DNA of 23,184 nt from NCBI GenBank assembly GCA_934229395.1, contig CAKQDL010000030.1:1-23184 (forward strand), in the 5' to 3' direction. Each line of letters begins with the position of its first letter. Positions within the stretch are counted from its first letter, which is position 1. A program made the position numbers and the translations under genes. This DNA is from an uncultured Peptococcaceae bacterium (GTDB taxonomy: Bacteria; Bacillota; Peptococcia; Peptococcales; Peptococcaceae). This document shows, in pieces, positions 7,757 to 15,545 of the stretch. A model generated the notes under the pieces. The model had not been told where the DNA came from. It saw only the letters and a list, made by a program, of their open reading frames with translations, and made no database searches.

Positions 7757-9556
7757 TTATTCTTCACCAAGGCTAAGAACTGCCATGAAGGCTTCTTGTG
7801 GGATTTCAACACTCCCAACCTGCTTCATGCGTTTCTTCCCTTCCTTTTGCTTTTCCAAAAGCTTGCGCTTACGGCTGATGTCACCACCGTAGCACTTGTC
7901 CAAGACGTTCTTACGCATGGCCTTAACGGTTTCACGTGCAATGACCTTGTTACCAATGGCCGCTTGAATAGGCACCTCAAACATTTGACGAGGAATCAAA
8001 TTGCGCAATTTCCCTACCAAAGCGCGCCCACGATAGTAAGCCTTATCCTTATGCACAATGCAGGAAAGAGCATCGACCTGTTCGCCATTGACGAGAACGT
8101 CGAGCTTCACAAGATTGCTCTTTTGATAGCCGTTCATTTCGTAGTCCATGGACGCATAACCCTTGGTGCGCGTCTTTAGGAGATCGAAGTAATCGTAAAC
8201 AATTTCTGCAAGCGGAATGTCGTATTTCACCGTTACCCGCGTTTCTGTAATATATTGCATATCAATGAAAACGCCGCGCTTTTCTTGAGAAAGCTCCATA
8301 ACGGCACCAACGTATTCCTTTGGTACCATCACATCAACGCGCACAAAAGGTTCCTCAATGTGGTCAATGCGTTGTGGTGGTGGAAGCTGCGATGGGTTGT
8401 CTACTTGTATCATGGTATCGTTGGTCAAGTAAACATTATAAATTACGCTCGGCGCAGTTGTAATGAGAGAAAGGTCGTATTCGCGTTCTAGGCGTTCTTG
8501 GATGATTTCCATATGTAGCATACCAAGAAAGCCACAACGGAAACCAAAACCGAGCGCCTGAGATGTTTCTGGTTCAAATTCCAAAGAAGCATCGTTTAAG
8601 CTAAGCTTTGCCAAGGAATCCTTCAAATCTGGATACTGCTCATTATCTACAGGATAGAGCCCGCAGAACACCATTGGCACAGCGCGTTTGTAGCCTGGGA
8701 GCGCTTTTGGCGCTGGACGGTCTTTGTCTGTGATGGTATCGCCCACGCGGGTATCGCTCACCTGCTTCATGCTCGCTGCCACATAACCAACCTCGCCAGC
8801 ACTGAGGCTCTTCATCTTCTTTTCCTTCGGTGTATGAACGCCGAGCTCCGTTACCTCAAAAGAACGGTTGGTGTGCATCATATGCACGGTCATATTGTCG
8901 CGCAAGGTCCCCTCAACGACGCGAATGTAGGCAATGGCGCCACGATAGGCATCATAGTAGGAGTCGAAAATAAGCGCTTGAAGAGGTGCATCCTTATCGC
9001 CCTCCGGCGCTGGGATACGCTGAACGATGGCCTCCAAAATATCTTCAATACCAATGCCAGTTTTTGCAGAGCAAAGAATGGCGTCGGAGGCATCAAGGCC
9101 AATAATCTCTTCAATTTCATTTTTTACTACCTCTGGCTGCGCGCTAGGCAGGTCAATTTTGTTAATGACCGGAATGATTTCCAAATCGTGCTCAAGGGCC
9201 AAATACACATTGGCCAAAGTTTGCGCTTCAATACCTTGAGCGGCATCGACAACCAAAAGTGCACCCTCGCAGGCTGCCAAGGAGCGTGACACCTCATAAG
9301 AAAAGTCGACGTGCCCCGGGGTGTCAATAAGATTCAAAATATATTCATTGCCATCCTTGGCTTTATAATTGATACGAACTGTTTGGAGCTTAATGGTAAT
9401 GCCACGTTCACGCTCAATATCCATATTATCCAAAAGCTGGGATTGCATATCACGCTCAGATACCGCGCCTGTATATTCAAGCAAGCGGTCTGCCAAGGTG
9501 GATTTACCATGGTCAATATGCGCGATGATAGAAAAATTACGAATTTGTTTTTGCAT
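7757..9556 (-). CDS. lepA: Elongation factor 4 (LepA), ribosome-associated GTPase
   Basis: Translational GTPase that acts on ribosomes and is implicated in back-translocation or initiation and assembly. The 599 residues match the family length. G1 is AHIDHGKST (residues 12-20), G3 is DTPGH (78-82) and G4 is NKID (132-135). The LepA-specific C-terminal domain is present, with YASMDYEMNGYQKSNLVKLD, the RGRALVGKLRNLIPRQMFE stretch and CYGGDISRKRKLLEKQKEGK. AAAGGAG lies 5-6 bases before the ATG. It follows murJ by 31 bases with no promoter or terminator between them, so the two are probably co-transcribed; a strong terminator follows lepA. Confidence 0.98.
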   Translation of the reverse strand: MQKQIRNFSIIAHIDHGKSTLADRLLEYTGAVSERDMQSQLLDNMDIERERGITIKLQTVRINYKAKDGNEYILNLIDTPGHVDFSYEVSRSLAACEGALLVVDAAQGIEAQTLANVYLALEHDLEIIPVINKIDLPSAQPEVVKNEIEEIIGLDASDAILCSAKTGIGIEDILEAIVQRIPAPEGDKDAPLQALIFDSYYDAYRGAIAYIRVVEGTLRDNMTVHMMHTNRSFEVTELGVHTPKEKKMKSLSAGEVGYVAASMKQVSDTRVGDTITDKDRPAPKALPGYKRAVPMVFCGLYPVDNEQYPDLKDSLAKLSLNDASLEFEPETSQALGFGFRCGFLGMLHMEIIQERLEREYDLSLITTAPSVIYNVYLTNDTMIQVDNPSQLPPPQRIDHIEEPFVRVDVMVPKEYVGAVMELSQEKRGVFIDMQYITETRVTVKYDIPLAEIVYDYFDLLKTRTKGYASMDYEMNGYQKSNLVKLDVLVNGEQVDALSCIVHKDKAYYRGRALVGKLRNLIPRQMFEVPIQAAIGNKVIARETVKAMRKNVLDKCYGGDISRKRKLLEKQKEGKKRMKQVGSVEIPQEAFMAVLSLGEE

Positions 9557-9587
9557 AGAAACTCCTTTCCTTCATTAGTATAGGCTA

Positions 9588-11162
9588 TTAACGATGCAGT
9601 TTTCTTTTAATAATCGACATGGCAATTTGCGTTTCCTTGATGCGCAGCGCAAATGCAGCCACGGTATAAACCACTACACCAATACCAATCGCCAACACAA
9701 GCTCAACGAGCTGCTGCGACTTAGATGTAATATCAATAATTGGGTCAATAAAATGCAGGAATCCGGCAACACTCACACCCATAATTAAAGATGCGATGAG
9801 TATTTTTACAAGTGATGACGTGATATCTCTGGTGCCCAAATCGCCTACCTTCACGCAAAGAAGGATGTATAAAAGCACCATGGAGATAAGGCCTGCTACA
9901 GAATAGGCCAAGGCCAAACCTTGAGCGCCCATTGAGTGCACCATAAGCAGACTCAAGAAAATATTAATAAAGATGATGGCACAGTTCACTATAACTGCAC
10001 GCTTTGAATCGCGCAAGGCATACATGCCACGGTTTAAAATTTGCTGCTGGCTATAGCCAATGATCCCCACGCAGTAAAAAATCAGCACTGATGCAGTAAT
10101 TTCCACATTCGCTTCGGTAAACTTACCCTGCATGAAAAGTGCTCTAATAAGAGGCTCCGCCACAACCATCAAACCAACACTGGCCGGAATGAGAATAAAG
10201 TTATTCACATTGATGCCTTCAACTAGCTTTTTCTTGAAGCTTTTGATATCGTTTTTAGCAATAAGCTCCGTCAGCGTCGGGAAAAATGCCGATGCAATGG
10301 ACATAGCAATAATACCAATAGGAAGCTGCATCAAACGGTTGGCATTGTTAAGTGCCGTTACCGTCCCCTCGTGGAGAAGGGAGCCCAAGTATTGTGTGAC
10401 AAAGGTATTAAGATAAATCACACTGAGGCCCAATACAACTGGCACTGCAAGACGGAAGAATTCTTTCACGCCTTCGTGATGGATATCTATTACCGGTTTC
10501 CACTTCACACCAATGCGCAAAAGAATTGGCACGTGAACAATGAAGTTCAAATAACTCCCCACAACAACACCTACAGCAAAACCAGTAATGCCAATATGAG
10601 GCATGAGCCATACACCCAAAAGGATGATGGCGATGTTGTATAAAAGAGACCCTACAGCTGGTGCGGTAAACTGTTGGAACACATGGCAAATCCCTTGGCA
10701 AATGCCGCTCAAACACATGAAGAAGCTCTGCAAGAGCATCAACCTGGTCAGATAAATAGCCAACTCTTGCGTTTCCGGCGCATAACCTACTGCCAAGAAT
10801 TTATCCATAATAAACGGCACAGAAAAATAGAAAAATACCATGCCCACACAAACAGCAAGAAGCATCATATTAAAAATGGTGCTCGCCACACGCCACGCCT
10901 GATCTTCTTCATGCTTGGCCACATACTCACTTAAGACAGGTATAAACGCCGTTGAAAACGCCCCACCAATCAAAACCAAATAAAGAAAGTCCGGAATGAG
11001 GAACGCCGCCTTATAGGCATCCGTCATCCATCCTTGCCCAAACACCGTCGTCATAACAATCTCGCGCACATAACCTAAGACACGAGAAAGCGCACCCATA
11101 ATAACGAGAAAGCCTGTTATTTCCGCCAACGAACGGCGCTTTAGGCCGCTGTTCTTGCCCAT
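9588..11162 (-). CDS. murJ: Lipid II flippase MurJ (MviN family)
   Basis: Polytopic membrane protein of the MOP superfamily that flips the peptidoglycan precursor lipid II across the cytoplasmic membrane. It has 524 residues with about 14 hydrophobic segments. The N-terminus is typical (ITGFLVIMGALSRVLGYVRE, then AYKAAFLIPDFLYLVLIGGAFSTAFIPVLSEY), and the central ALNNANRLMQLPIGIIAMSI block is a family signature. AAAGGGTG precedes the ATG by about 7 bases. It lies just after the glnN terminator, with only 28 bases between the T-run and its start codon; the only good promoter-like sequence is inside the end of glnN (11255-11283). Confidence 0.95.
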   Translation of the reverse strand: MGKNSGLKRRSLAEITGFLVIMGALSRVLGYVREIVMTTVFGQGWMTDAYKAAFLIPDFLYLVLIGGAFSTAFIPVLSEYVAKHEEDQAWRVASTIFNMMLLAVCVGMVFFYFSVPFIMDKFLAVGYAPETQELAIYLTRLMLLQSFFMCLSGICQGICHVFQQFTAPAVGSLLYNIAIILLGVWLMPHIGITGFAVGVVVGSYLNFIVHVPILLRIGVKWKPVIDIHHEGVKEFFRLAVPVVLGLSVIYLNTFVTQYLGSLLHEGTVTALNNANRLMQLPIGIIAMSIASAFFPTLTELIAKNDIKSFKKKLVEGINVNNFILIPASVGLMVVAEPLIRALFMQGKFTEANVEITASVLIFYCVGIIGYSQQQILNRGMYALRDSKRAVIVNCAIIFINIFLSLLMVHSMGAQGLALAYSVAGLISMVLLYILLCVKVGDLGTRDITSSLVKILIASLIMGVSVAGFLHFIDPIIDITSKSQQLVELVLAIGIGVVVYTVAAFALRIKETQIAMSIIKRKLHR

Positions 11163-11190
11163 TTCAACACCCTTTCATATAACTCATAGT

Positions 11191-11219
11191 AAAAAATGGG
11201 GAACCTCGAAAGATTCCCC
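11191..11219 (-). terminator. Intrinsic terminator of glnN
   Basis: On the minus strand a 9-bp stem (GGGGAATCT / AGGTTCCCC, plus 11211-11219 and 11198-11206, one T-G pair) is capped by a TTCG tetraloop and followed by ATTTTTT. It lies 14 bases after the glnN stop codon and 28 bases before murJ. Confidence 0.9.
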
Positions 11220-11233
11220 CTATATGTATCATA

Positions 11234-13321
11234 TTAGCAGCCCAAAAGAAGCGCAGTATAATCAGGAATGCCCCATTCGTCAACCATAGGTTCAATGAAA
11301 TCGCTGTACTTACGCAAAGCTTCCATTGCCGGAAGAACGTTTCCTTGGTAACGCTGAGCTTGATGTTCTAAATTAGGCTCATTTTGCGCCTTAACAAGTT
11401 CCACTTCAAGCATATTCAGCGCATTTTTTAGGTTTTTAAGTGCTTCAGACAATTCATTAAGAATGCCATATTCCACAGTATCCGCAAGATCAATACCAAT
11501 GGTTTTCTTGTTGGCCAAAAGCTTTGCAAGCATATTTTCATAACGGAGCACGCTTGGAATGATGTCCTTTTTGGACATTTCAATCATTGTGAGCGCTTCA
11601 ATGTTGATGGTACGGCAGTAGGTAGCGAAATGCACTTCCATACGAGAGTACACTTCTTCTTCAGAATAGATACCATTACGTACAAACAAATTCAAGTTTT
11701 TGGCATCTACATATTTAGGGAAGGCAGCCACAGAGTTTGGAAGGTTTGGCAAACCGCGACGTGCAGCCTCCTCTACCCATTCATCAGAGTAGTTGTTGCC
11801 GTTGAAGATAACACGGCTATGCGCAGCCAATTCATCGCTAAGAAGTGCTGTGAGCTCCTTGAAGAAGTCATCCGCCTTTTCTAAACGATCGGCATAGTTA
11901 TGAAGCACATCACCCACAGCGGTATTAAGGGCAATATTAGGACCAGCTGTAGACACAGAAGACCCTGGCATACGGAATTCAAACTTGTTGCCGGTAAATG
12001 CAAATGGAGAGGTTCTGTTACGGTCGGAAATGTCCTGTGGCAATTGTGGCAAGGTGTTAACACCAAGCTCAATATAACCCTTATCAACAGCGTTGTATTT
12101 TTTCCCTGCTTCAAAGTTTTCGAGGATATCGGTAAGCTCTTCGCCAAGGAACACGCTCAAAATGGCAGGAGGCGCTTCATGGCCACCAAGACGGTGATCA
12201 TTACCAGCACTTGCAATGGTAAGACGTAAAAGCTCTGGATATTCGTCAATAGCATGAATCATTGCGCAAACAAAGAGCAAGAAGCGCGCATTTTCCATAG
12301 CGGTGGTGCCTGGGCTCAAAAGGTTGTAGCCCGTATCTGTGCCCAAGGACCAGTTGATGTGCTTACCAGAGCCGTTGATACCTTCAAAAGGCTTTTCGTG
12401 AAGCAAGCATTCAAAGCCATGCTTGCGTGCCACCTGTTGAAGGGTAGCCATCACCAATTGGTTTTGGTCGTTAGCAACGTTGCAGGAATCATAGTTTGGT
12501 ACAATTTCAAACTGGCATGGTGCCACTTCGGAATGCTTCATCAAAACAGGCACACCCATGCGCCACAAGGTTTCGTCAGCATCCTTCATAAAAGCAGCAA
12601 CATCTGCATTGATAGCGCCAAAATAATGGTCTGAGAATTCCTGACCCTTGGGAGCAGGTGCACCAAAGAGGGTACGACCACAAACAGCCAAGTCCTCACG
12701 TTTTTTGAAAAGATCTGCACGCACAAGGAAGTATTCCTGTTCAGCACCCATAGATGGAGTTACGCGCTTGCTTTCAGTATCGCCAAACAAACGCACAATA
12801 CGCAATGCTTCCTTGTTAATTAAGGACATAGAGCGCAAAAGAGGGATTTTTTTATCAAGTACATAGCCATTGTAAGCAATAAAAATAGTTGGAATATAAA
12901 GTGAGCCATCTTTTACAAAGGCTGGGGATGTAGGATCCCAAGTGGTATAGCCTCTAGCCTCAAAGGTATCGCGCAAGCCGCCAGATGGGAATGAGGAGGC
13001 ATCAGATTCGCCAATAACAAGGTTTTTACCAGAGAATTCCAAAATCGCACTTCTATCACTTTGTGGAGAAAGGAAGCTATCATGCTTTTCAGCTGTAGCG
13101 CCTGTTAACGGATGGAACCAGTGAGCAAAATGGGTAGCACCCTTTTCTACAGCCCAATCCTTCATAGCAGAAGCAACAACATCTGCAATTTGAGGATCAA
13201 GGTCAGAGCCGGTTTGGATGGTCGCTTTTAATGATTGATACACCTTTTTAGGCAATCTTTGCTGCATAACAGCATCACTAAAAACGTCAGCTGCATAAAT
13301 ATCCAAGAAGTTTTCTTTCAT
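11234..13321 (-). CDS. glnN: Glutamine synthetase type III
   Basis: Makes glutamine from glutamate, ammonia and ATP, the main ammonia assimilation step. At 695 residues it matches the large GSIII family, found mainly in Bacteroidetes and anaerobic Firmicutes, rather than the roughly 450-residue GSI. GSIII signatures are visible: LEFSGKNLVIGESDASSFPS, MGAEQEYFLV with metal-binding glutamate, GSGKHINWSLG, AGNDHRLGGHEAPPAI and NRTSPFAFTGNKFEFRMPGS. No GSI-type adenylylation loop is apparent. The start follows AGAGGG. It has its own promoter about 80 bases upstream and its own terminator, so it is probably monocistronic. A palindrome at the predicted transcription start suggests nitrogen-dependent control, but the regulator is unknown. 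Confidence 0.96.
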   Translation of the reverse strand: MKENFLDIYAADVFSDAVMQQRLPKKVYQSLKATIQTGSDLDPQIADVVASAMKDWAVEKGATHFAHWFHPLTGATAEKHDSFLSPQSDRSAILEFSGKNLVIGESDASSFPSGGLRDTFEARGYTTWDPTSPAFVKDGSLYIPTIFIAYNGYVLDKKIPLLRSMSLINKEALRIVRLFGDTESKRVTPSMGAEQEYFLVRADLFKKREDLAVCGRTLFGAPAPKGQEFSDHYFGAINADVAAFMKDADETLWRMGVPVLMKHSEVAPCQFEIVPNYDSCNVANDQNQLVMATLQQVARKHGFECLLHEKPFEGINGSGKHINWSLGTDTGYNLLSPGTTAMENARFLLFVCAMIHAIDEYPELLRLTIASAGNDHRLGGHEAPPAILSVFLGEELTDILENFEAGKKYNAVDKGYIELGVNTLPQLPQDISDRNRTSPFAFTGNKFEFRMPGSSVSTAGPNIALNTAVGDVLHNYADRLEKADDFFKELTALLSDELAAHSRVIFNGNNYSDEWVEEAARRGLPNLPNSVAAFPKYVDAKNLNLFVRNGIYSEEEVYSRMEVHFATYCRTINIEALTMIEMSKKDIIPSVLRYENMLAKLLANKKTIGIDLADTVEYGILNELSEALKNLKNALNMLEVELVKAQNEPNLEHQAQRYQGNVLPAMEALRKYSDFIEPMVDEWGIPDYTALLLGC
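11255..11283 (-). promoter_or_regulatory. Candidate murJ promoter inside the 3' end of glnN
   Basis: On the minus strand TTGACG (11283-11278), 17 bases, TATACT (11260-11255), within the last codons of glnN. Transcription would start near the glnN stop and pass through the glnN terminator hairpin before murJ. Codon constraint could produce this match by chance. Confidence 0.4.
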
Positions 13322-13385
13322 AGTGGTCCCTCTCTTGTTGATAGATTAATGATATCCTATGTGGATTATCTTGCATTACATCATA

Positions 13386-13402
13386 TATTGTAAAAAACAA
13401 TA
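13386..13402. promoter_or_regulatory. Palindrome at the glnN transcription start
   Basis: TATTGT (13386-13391), five A residues, ACAATA (13397-13402) form a perfect 6-bp inverted repeat overlapping the predicted start of the glnN transcript. Its place suits a repressor operator. It does not fit the TGTNA-N7-TNACA GlnR/TnrA pattern in spacing, so I name no regulator. Confidence 0.45.
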
Positions 13403-13407
13403 CATAG

Positions 13408-13436
13408 ATTATAGCACTTGCACCGCTCTTTGTCAT
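13408..13436 (-). promoter_or_regulatory. glnN sigma-A promoter
   Basis: On the minus strand ATGACA (13436-13431), 17 bases, TATAAT (13413-13408). This leaves a leader of about 80 bases before the glnN start codon. The rest of the gap up to 13523 shows nothing else recognisable. Confidence 0.78.
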
Positions 13437-13523
13437 TATTTAGGATGCCGCCAAATGCGATTAATCGTTATTTTTATGCAAGCGGCCGTCAAACCACAGC
13501 CTCTCCCTCCTACTAATTTTGGC

Positions 13524-13560
13524 AAAAAAAATCGCCCCACAAATGCGAGGCGATTTTTTT
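13524..13560 (-). terminator. Intrinsic terminator of the lactate permease gene
   Basis: ATCGCC and GGCGAT arms (13531-13536 and 13549-13554) continue inward with mostly paired bases and are flanked by an A-run (13524-13531) on one side and a T-run (13554-13560) on the other. It can therefore work on either strand; the useful direction here is minus, after lctP. Confidence 0.88.
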
Positions 13561-13570
13561 CTAGCAAACT

Positions 13571-15241
13571 TTAGCTGACTTGGCCAGCACCAATGCTGAT
13601 ACCCACAACAGCAACGATAACAACAATGATGCTCAAGGTGACCATTGGTACAGCGTTGGTACGAATAATCTTCCCTTCGTTACCAATGGTACCGGTTGTT
13701 GCACAAGCAGCAACAACATTGTTAACACAAACCATGTTACCGATAGCGCCACCCATGTTTTGGAGAGCTACAATGATAACAGTTGGCATAGAAAGAATGG
13801 ATGCGGTTTCATATTGCAAGGATGCAAACAAAGTGTTGGATACAGTGTTGGAACCAGACATGAAGGCACCGAGAACACCGATGAATGGAGCAATGACTAC
13901 ATAAGCCTTACCAGCAACAGCAGCAAGTGCTTCAGCCATTACGAGAAGCATTGGATCCTTTACAGCATCAGCAACACCGCTAAGGGTAGCAGAGTCGATG
14001 TTGGTGAAGCGGAACAAGTTAACCATTGCAACACCGAAGAAAAGTGCGATAGCAGCACCAGTTACCTGCTTGATGGTGTCATCAAAAGCACCTTTGATTT
14101 CGCTGCTTCTCATGTTGTGCATGAAGAAGGTCAACACAGCAACAAGGACGAATACAAGACCTGGGCTCCAAAGAATTGCCCAGTTCCAGTCAAGACCCAA
14201 AATGATGCCACTTTCGCCGGTACCAATTTTGAAGTTCTTCATTGCAGTAGACCAGCCAGCGCCCTGGCTTTGAGATACACGAGTAGCAACCAAGATGATA
14301 GCGATGATGAAGTAAGGGGTCCATGCCTTAACAAGAGACATGTCGCTGGTCTTAGGTGCAGGAACAGCGGTACCGTTGAGCCAACTTTTGTCCCAGTTTT
14401 CTTTCTTATCAAAGGTCCAAACAGTCTTTGGTACCAAGAAGCCCTTGCGAGTGGTAAAGATAACGAGGAACAAAGTAAGAACTGCAGATACCAAGGAAGT
14501 CAATTCAGGACCTACAAAGGTAGCAATTGCAAGGTAAAGTGCGTCAAATACGATAGAAACATAAAGGATGAATGGAATAACTGGGATAACGTCTGTAAAC
14601 TTCTTATCCTTACCAAACATACCGCAAAGAACAGCAATGCCAATGATAAGAATAACTGGTGCACAGATAGCGAGTGGCAATGCACTCCATTGGGTGAAAG
14701 CAGTCTTCCATGCATCTGGATTTTGAACAGCGCTCATTACAGTTTGGAAAGCGGTGTTGGTAGGAGTACCTACAGCACCGAAAGGAACTGGAATGGAGTT
14801 AAATTGAAGAGCAATGATTGCAGCTGCAAGTGGTGGGAAACCTACAGAAATCAAAAGTGGTGCACAAAGAGCAGCTGGGGTACCGAAACCTGCAGCACCT
14901 TCAATGAAGGCACCGAAGATAAAACCGATGATGATTGCTTGCAAACGCGCATCTGGAGTAATGCCAGTAAACATGCGGTTGATAGCAGACATAGCGCCAG
15001 ATCTTGACAAGGTATTCATAATCAAGATAGCACCAAAGATGATAACGAGTACTTCAAAGGCACTTAGGAAACCTGTTAAGGTATAACCTACAGCGTGAAG
15101 TGGGGTCATTTTCCAAAATGCAATGGCAGATACGAAGGTGATGGCCCAAGCCAATGGCAAAGCATGCTTTGCTGGCCAGGAAAAACCAGTCATCAACACA
15201 ACTGTGAGCACAATCGGAATAAAAGCGATTAAAGCGTACAT
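13571..15241 (-). CDS. lctP: L-lactate permease (LctP/LldP family)
   Basis: Proton-coupled lactate (glycolate) transporter of the cytoplasmic membrane, 556 residues with about 12-14 hydrophobic segments. Family signatures are clear: LSAFEVLVIIFGAILIMNTL, FIFGAFIEGAAGFGTPAALC, FNSIPVPFGAVGTPTN, and near the C-terminus APFIGVLGAFMSGSNTVSNT and ALQNMGGAIGNMVCVNNVVA. AGGAGG lies 6 bases before the ATG. It stands alone between its own promoter and terminator; no lactate dehydrogenase or utilisation genes adjoin it. Uptake (lactate as energy source) or export during fermentation are both possible. A palindrome over the -10 suggests a dedicated repressor. Confidence 0.95.
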   Translation of the reverse strand: MYALIAFIPIVLTVVLMTGFSWPAKHALPLAWAITFVSAIAFWKMTPLHAVGYTLTGFLSAFEVLVIIFGAILIMNTLSRSGAMSAINRMFTGITPDARLQAIIIGFIFGAFIEGAAGFGTPAALCAPLLISVGFPPLAAAIIALQFNSIPVPFGAVGTPTNTAFQTVMSAVQNPDAWKTAFTQWSALPLAICAPVILIIGIAVLCGMFGKDKKFTDVIPVIPFILYVSIVFDALYLAIATFVGPELTSLVSAVLTLFLVIFTTRKGFLVPKTVWTFDKKENWDKSWLNGTAVPAPKTSDMSLVKAWTPYFIIAIILVATRVSQSQGAGWSTAMKNFKIGTGESGIILGLDWNWAILWSPGLVFVLVAVLTFFMHNMRSSEIKGAFDDTIKQVTGAAIALFFGVAMVNLFRFTNIDSATLSGVADAVKDPMLLVMAEALAAVAGKAYVVIAPFIGVLGAFMSGSNTVSNTLFASLQYETASILSMPTVIIVALQNMGGAIGNMVCVNNVVAACATTGTIGNEGKIIRTNAVPMVTLSIIVVIVAVVGISIGAGQVS

Positions 15242-15276
15242 GTGAATCCTCCTCTTATTACTACTAAAAAATCTTT

Positions 15277-15292
15277 CTGTATTAGTATACAG
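15277..15292. promoter_or_regulatory. Palindromic operator candidate at the lctP promoter
   Basis: CTGTAT (15277-15282), four bases, ATACAG (15287-15292): a perfect 6-bp inverted repeat that covers the -10 hexamer of the lctP promoter, as expected for a repressor that blocks polymerase. No regulator gene lies in the window, so the factor is unknown. Confidence 0.5.
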
Positions 15293-15311
15293 TATGTGGG
15301 AAGAGTTACAA
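15284..15311 (-). promoter_or_regulatory. lctP sigma-A promoter
   Basis: On the minus strand TTGTAA (15311-15306), 16 bases, TATACT (15289-15284). The leader to the start codon is about 35 bases and contains the AGGAGG site. Confidence 0.65.
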
Positions 15312-15490
15312 GGTATTTTCAGACTTTTATCAAAAAAATAACTTATAGTTAAAATTATTCAACATCATACCTTTTAAACAGTGCTTCATTAACGTATTTT
15401 TCCACACAGTATTTTAACAGTGCACATATGTCCATTGGTTAGCCATGCAATATTTGTATACTTTTTTTCAAAATTATGATTATGATGTTT
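15312..15490. other. AT-rich intergenic stretch upstream of lctP with a direct repeat
   Basis: About 180 bases without a gene. The only structure noted is a near-identical pair, TTTTAAACAGTGC (15372-15384) and TTTTAACAGTGC (15412-15423), about 40 bases apart, 60-110 bases upstream of the lctP -35. These could be activator sites or chance in AT-rich DNA. Confidence 0.3.
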
Positions 15491-15537
15491 AAAAATATAA
15501 AACAACCACCCCAAGCATGATACCCAAGGTGGTTGTT
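15491..15537 (-). terminator. Intrinsic terminator of the glycosyltransferase gene
   Basis: On the minus strand AACAACCACC (15537-15528) pairs perfectly with GGTGGTTGTT (15510-15501) around a 17-base loop, followed by the T-rich tail TTATATTTTT (15500-15491). It begins 8 bases after the glycosyltransferase stop codon. Confidence 0.82.
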
Positions 15538-15545
15538 TGTCATCA

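Noticed and set aside
13580..15007. 475-codon plus-strand open frame opposite lctP
   Set aside because: Composition is unlike a protein (rich in Asn, Thr, Ser and Cys), it mirrors the strongly conserved lactate permease frame, and has no ribosome site; it is a codon-bias shadow.
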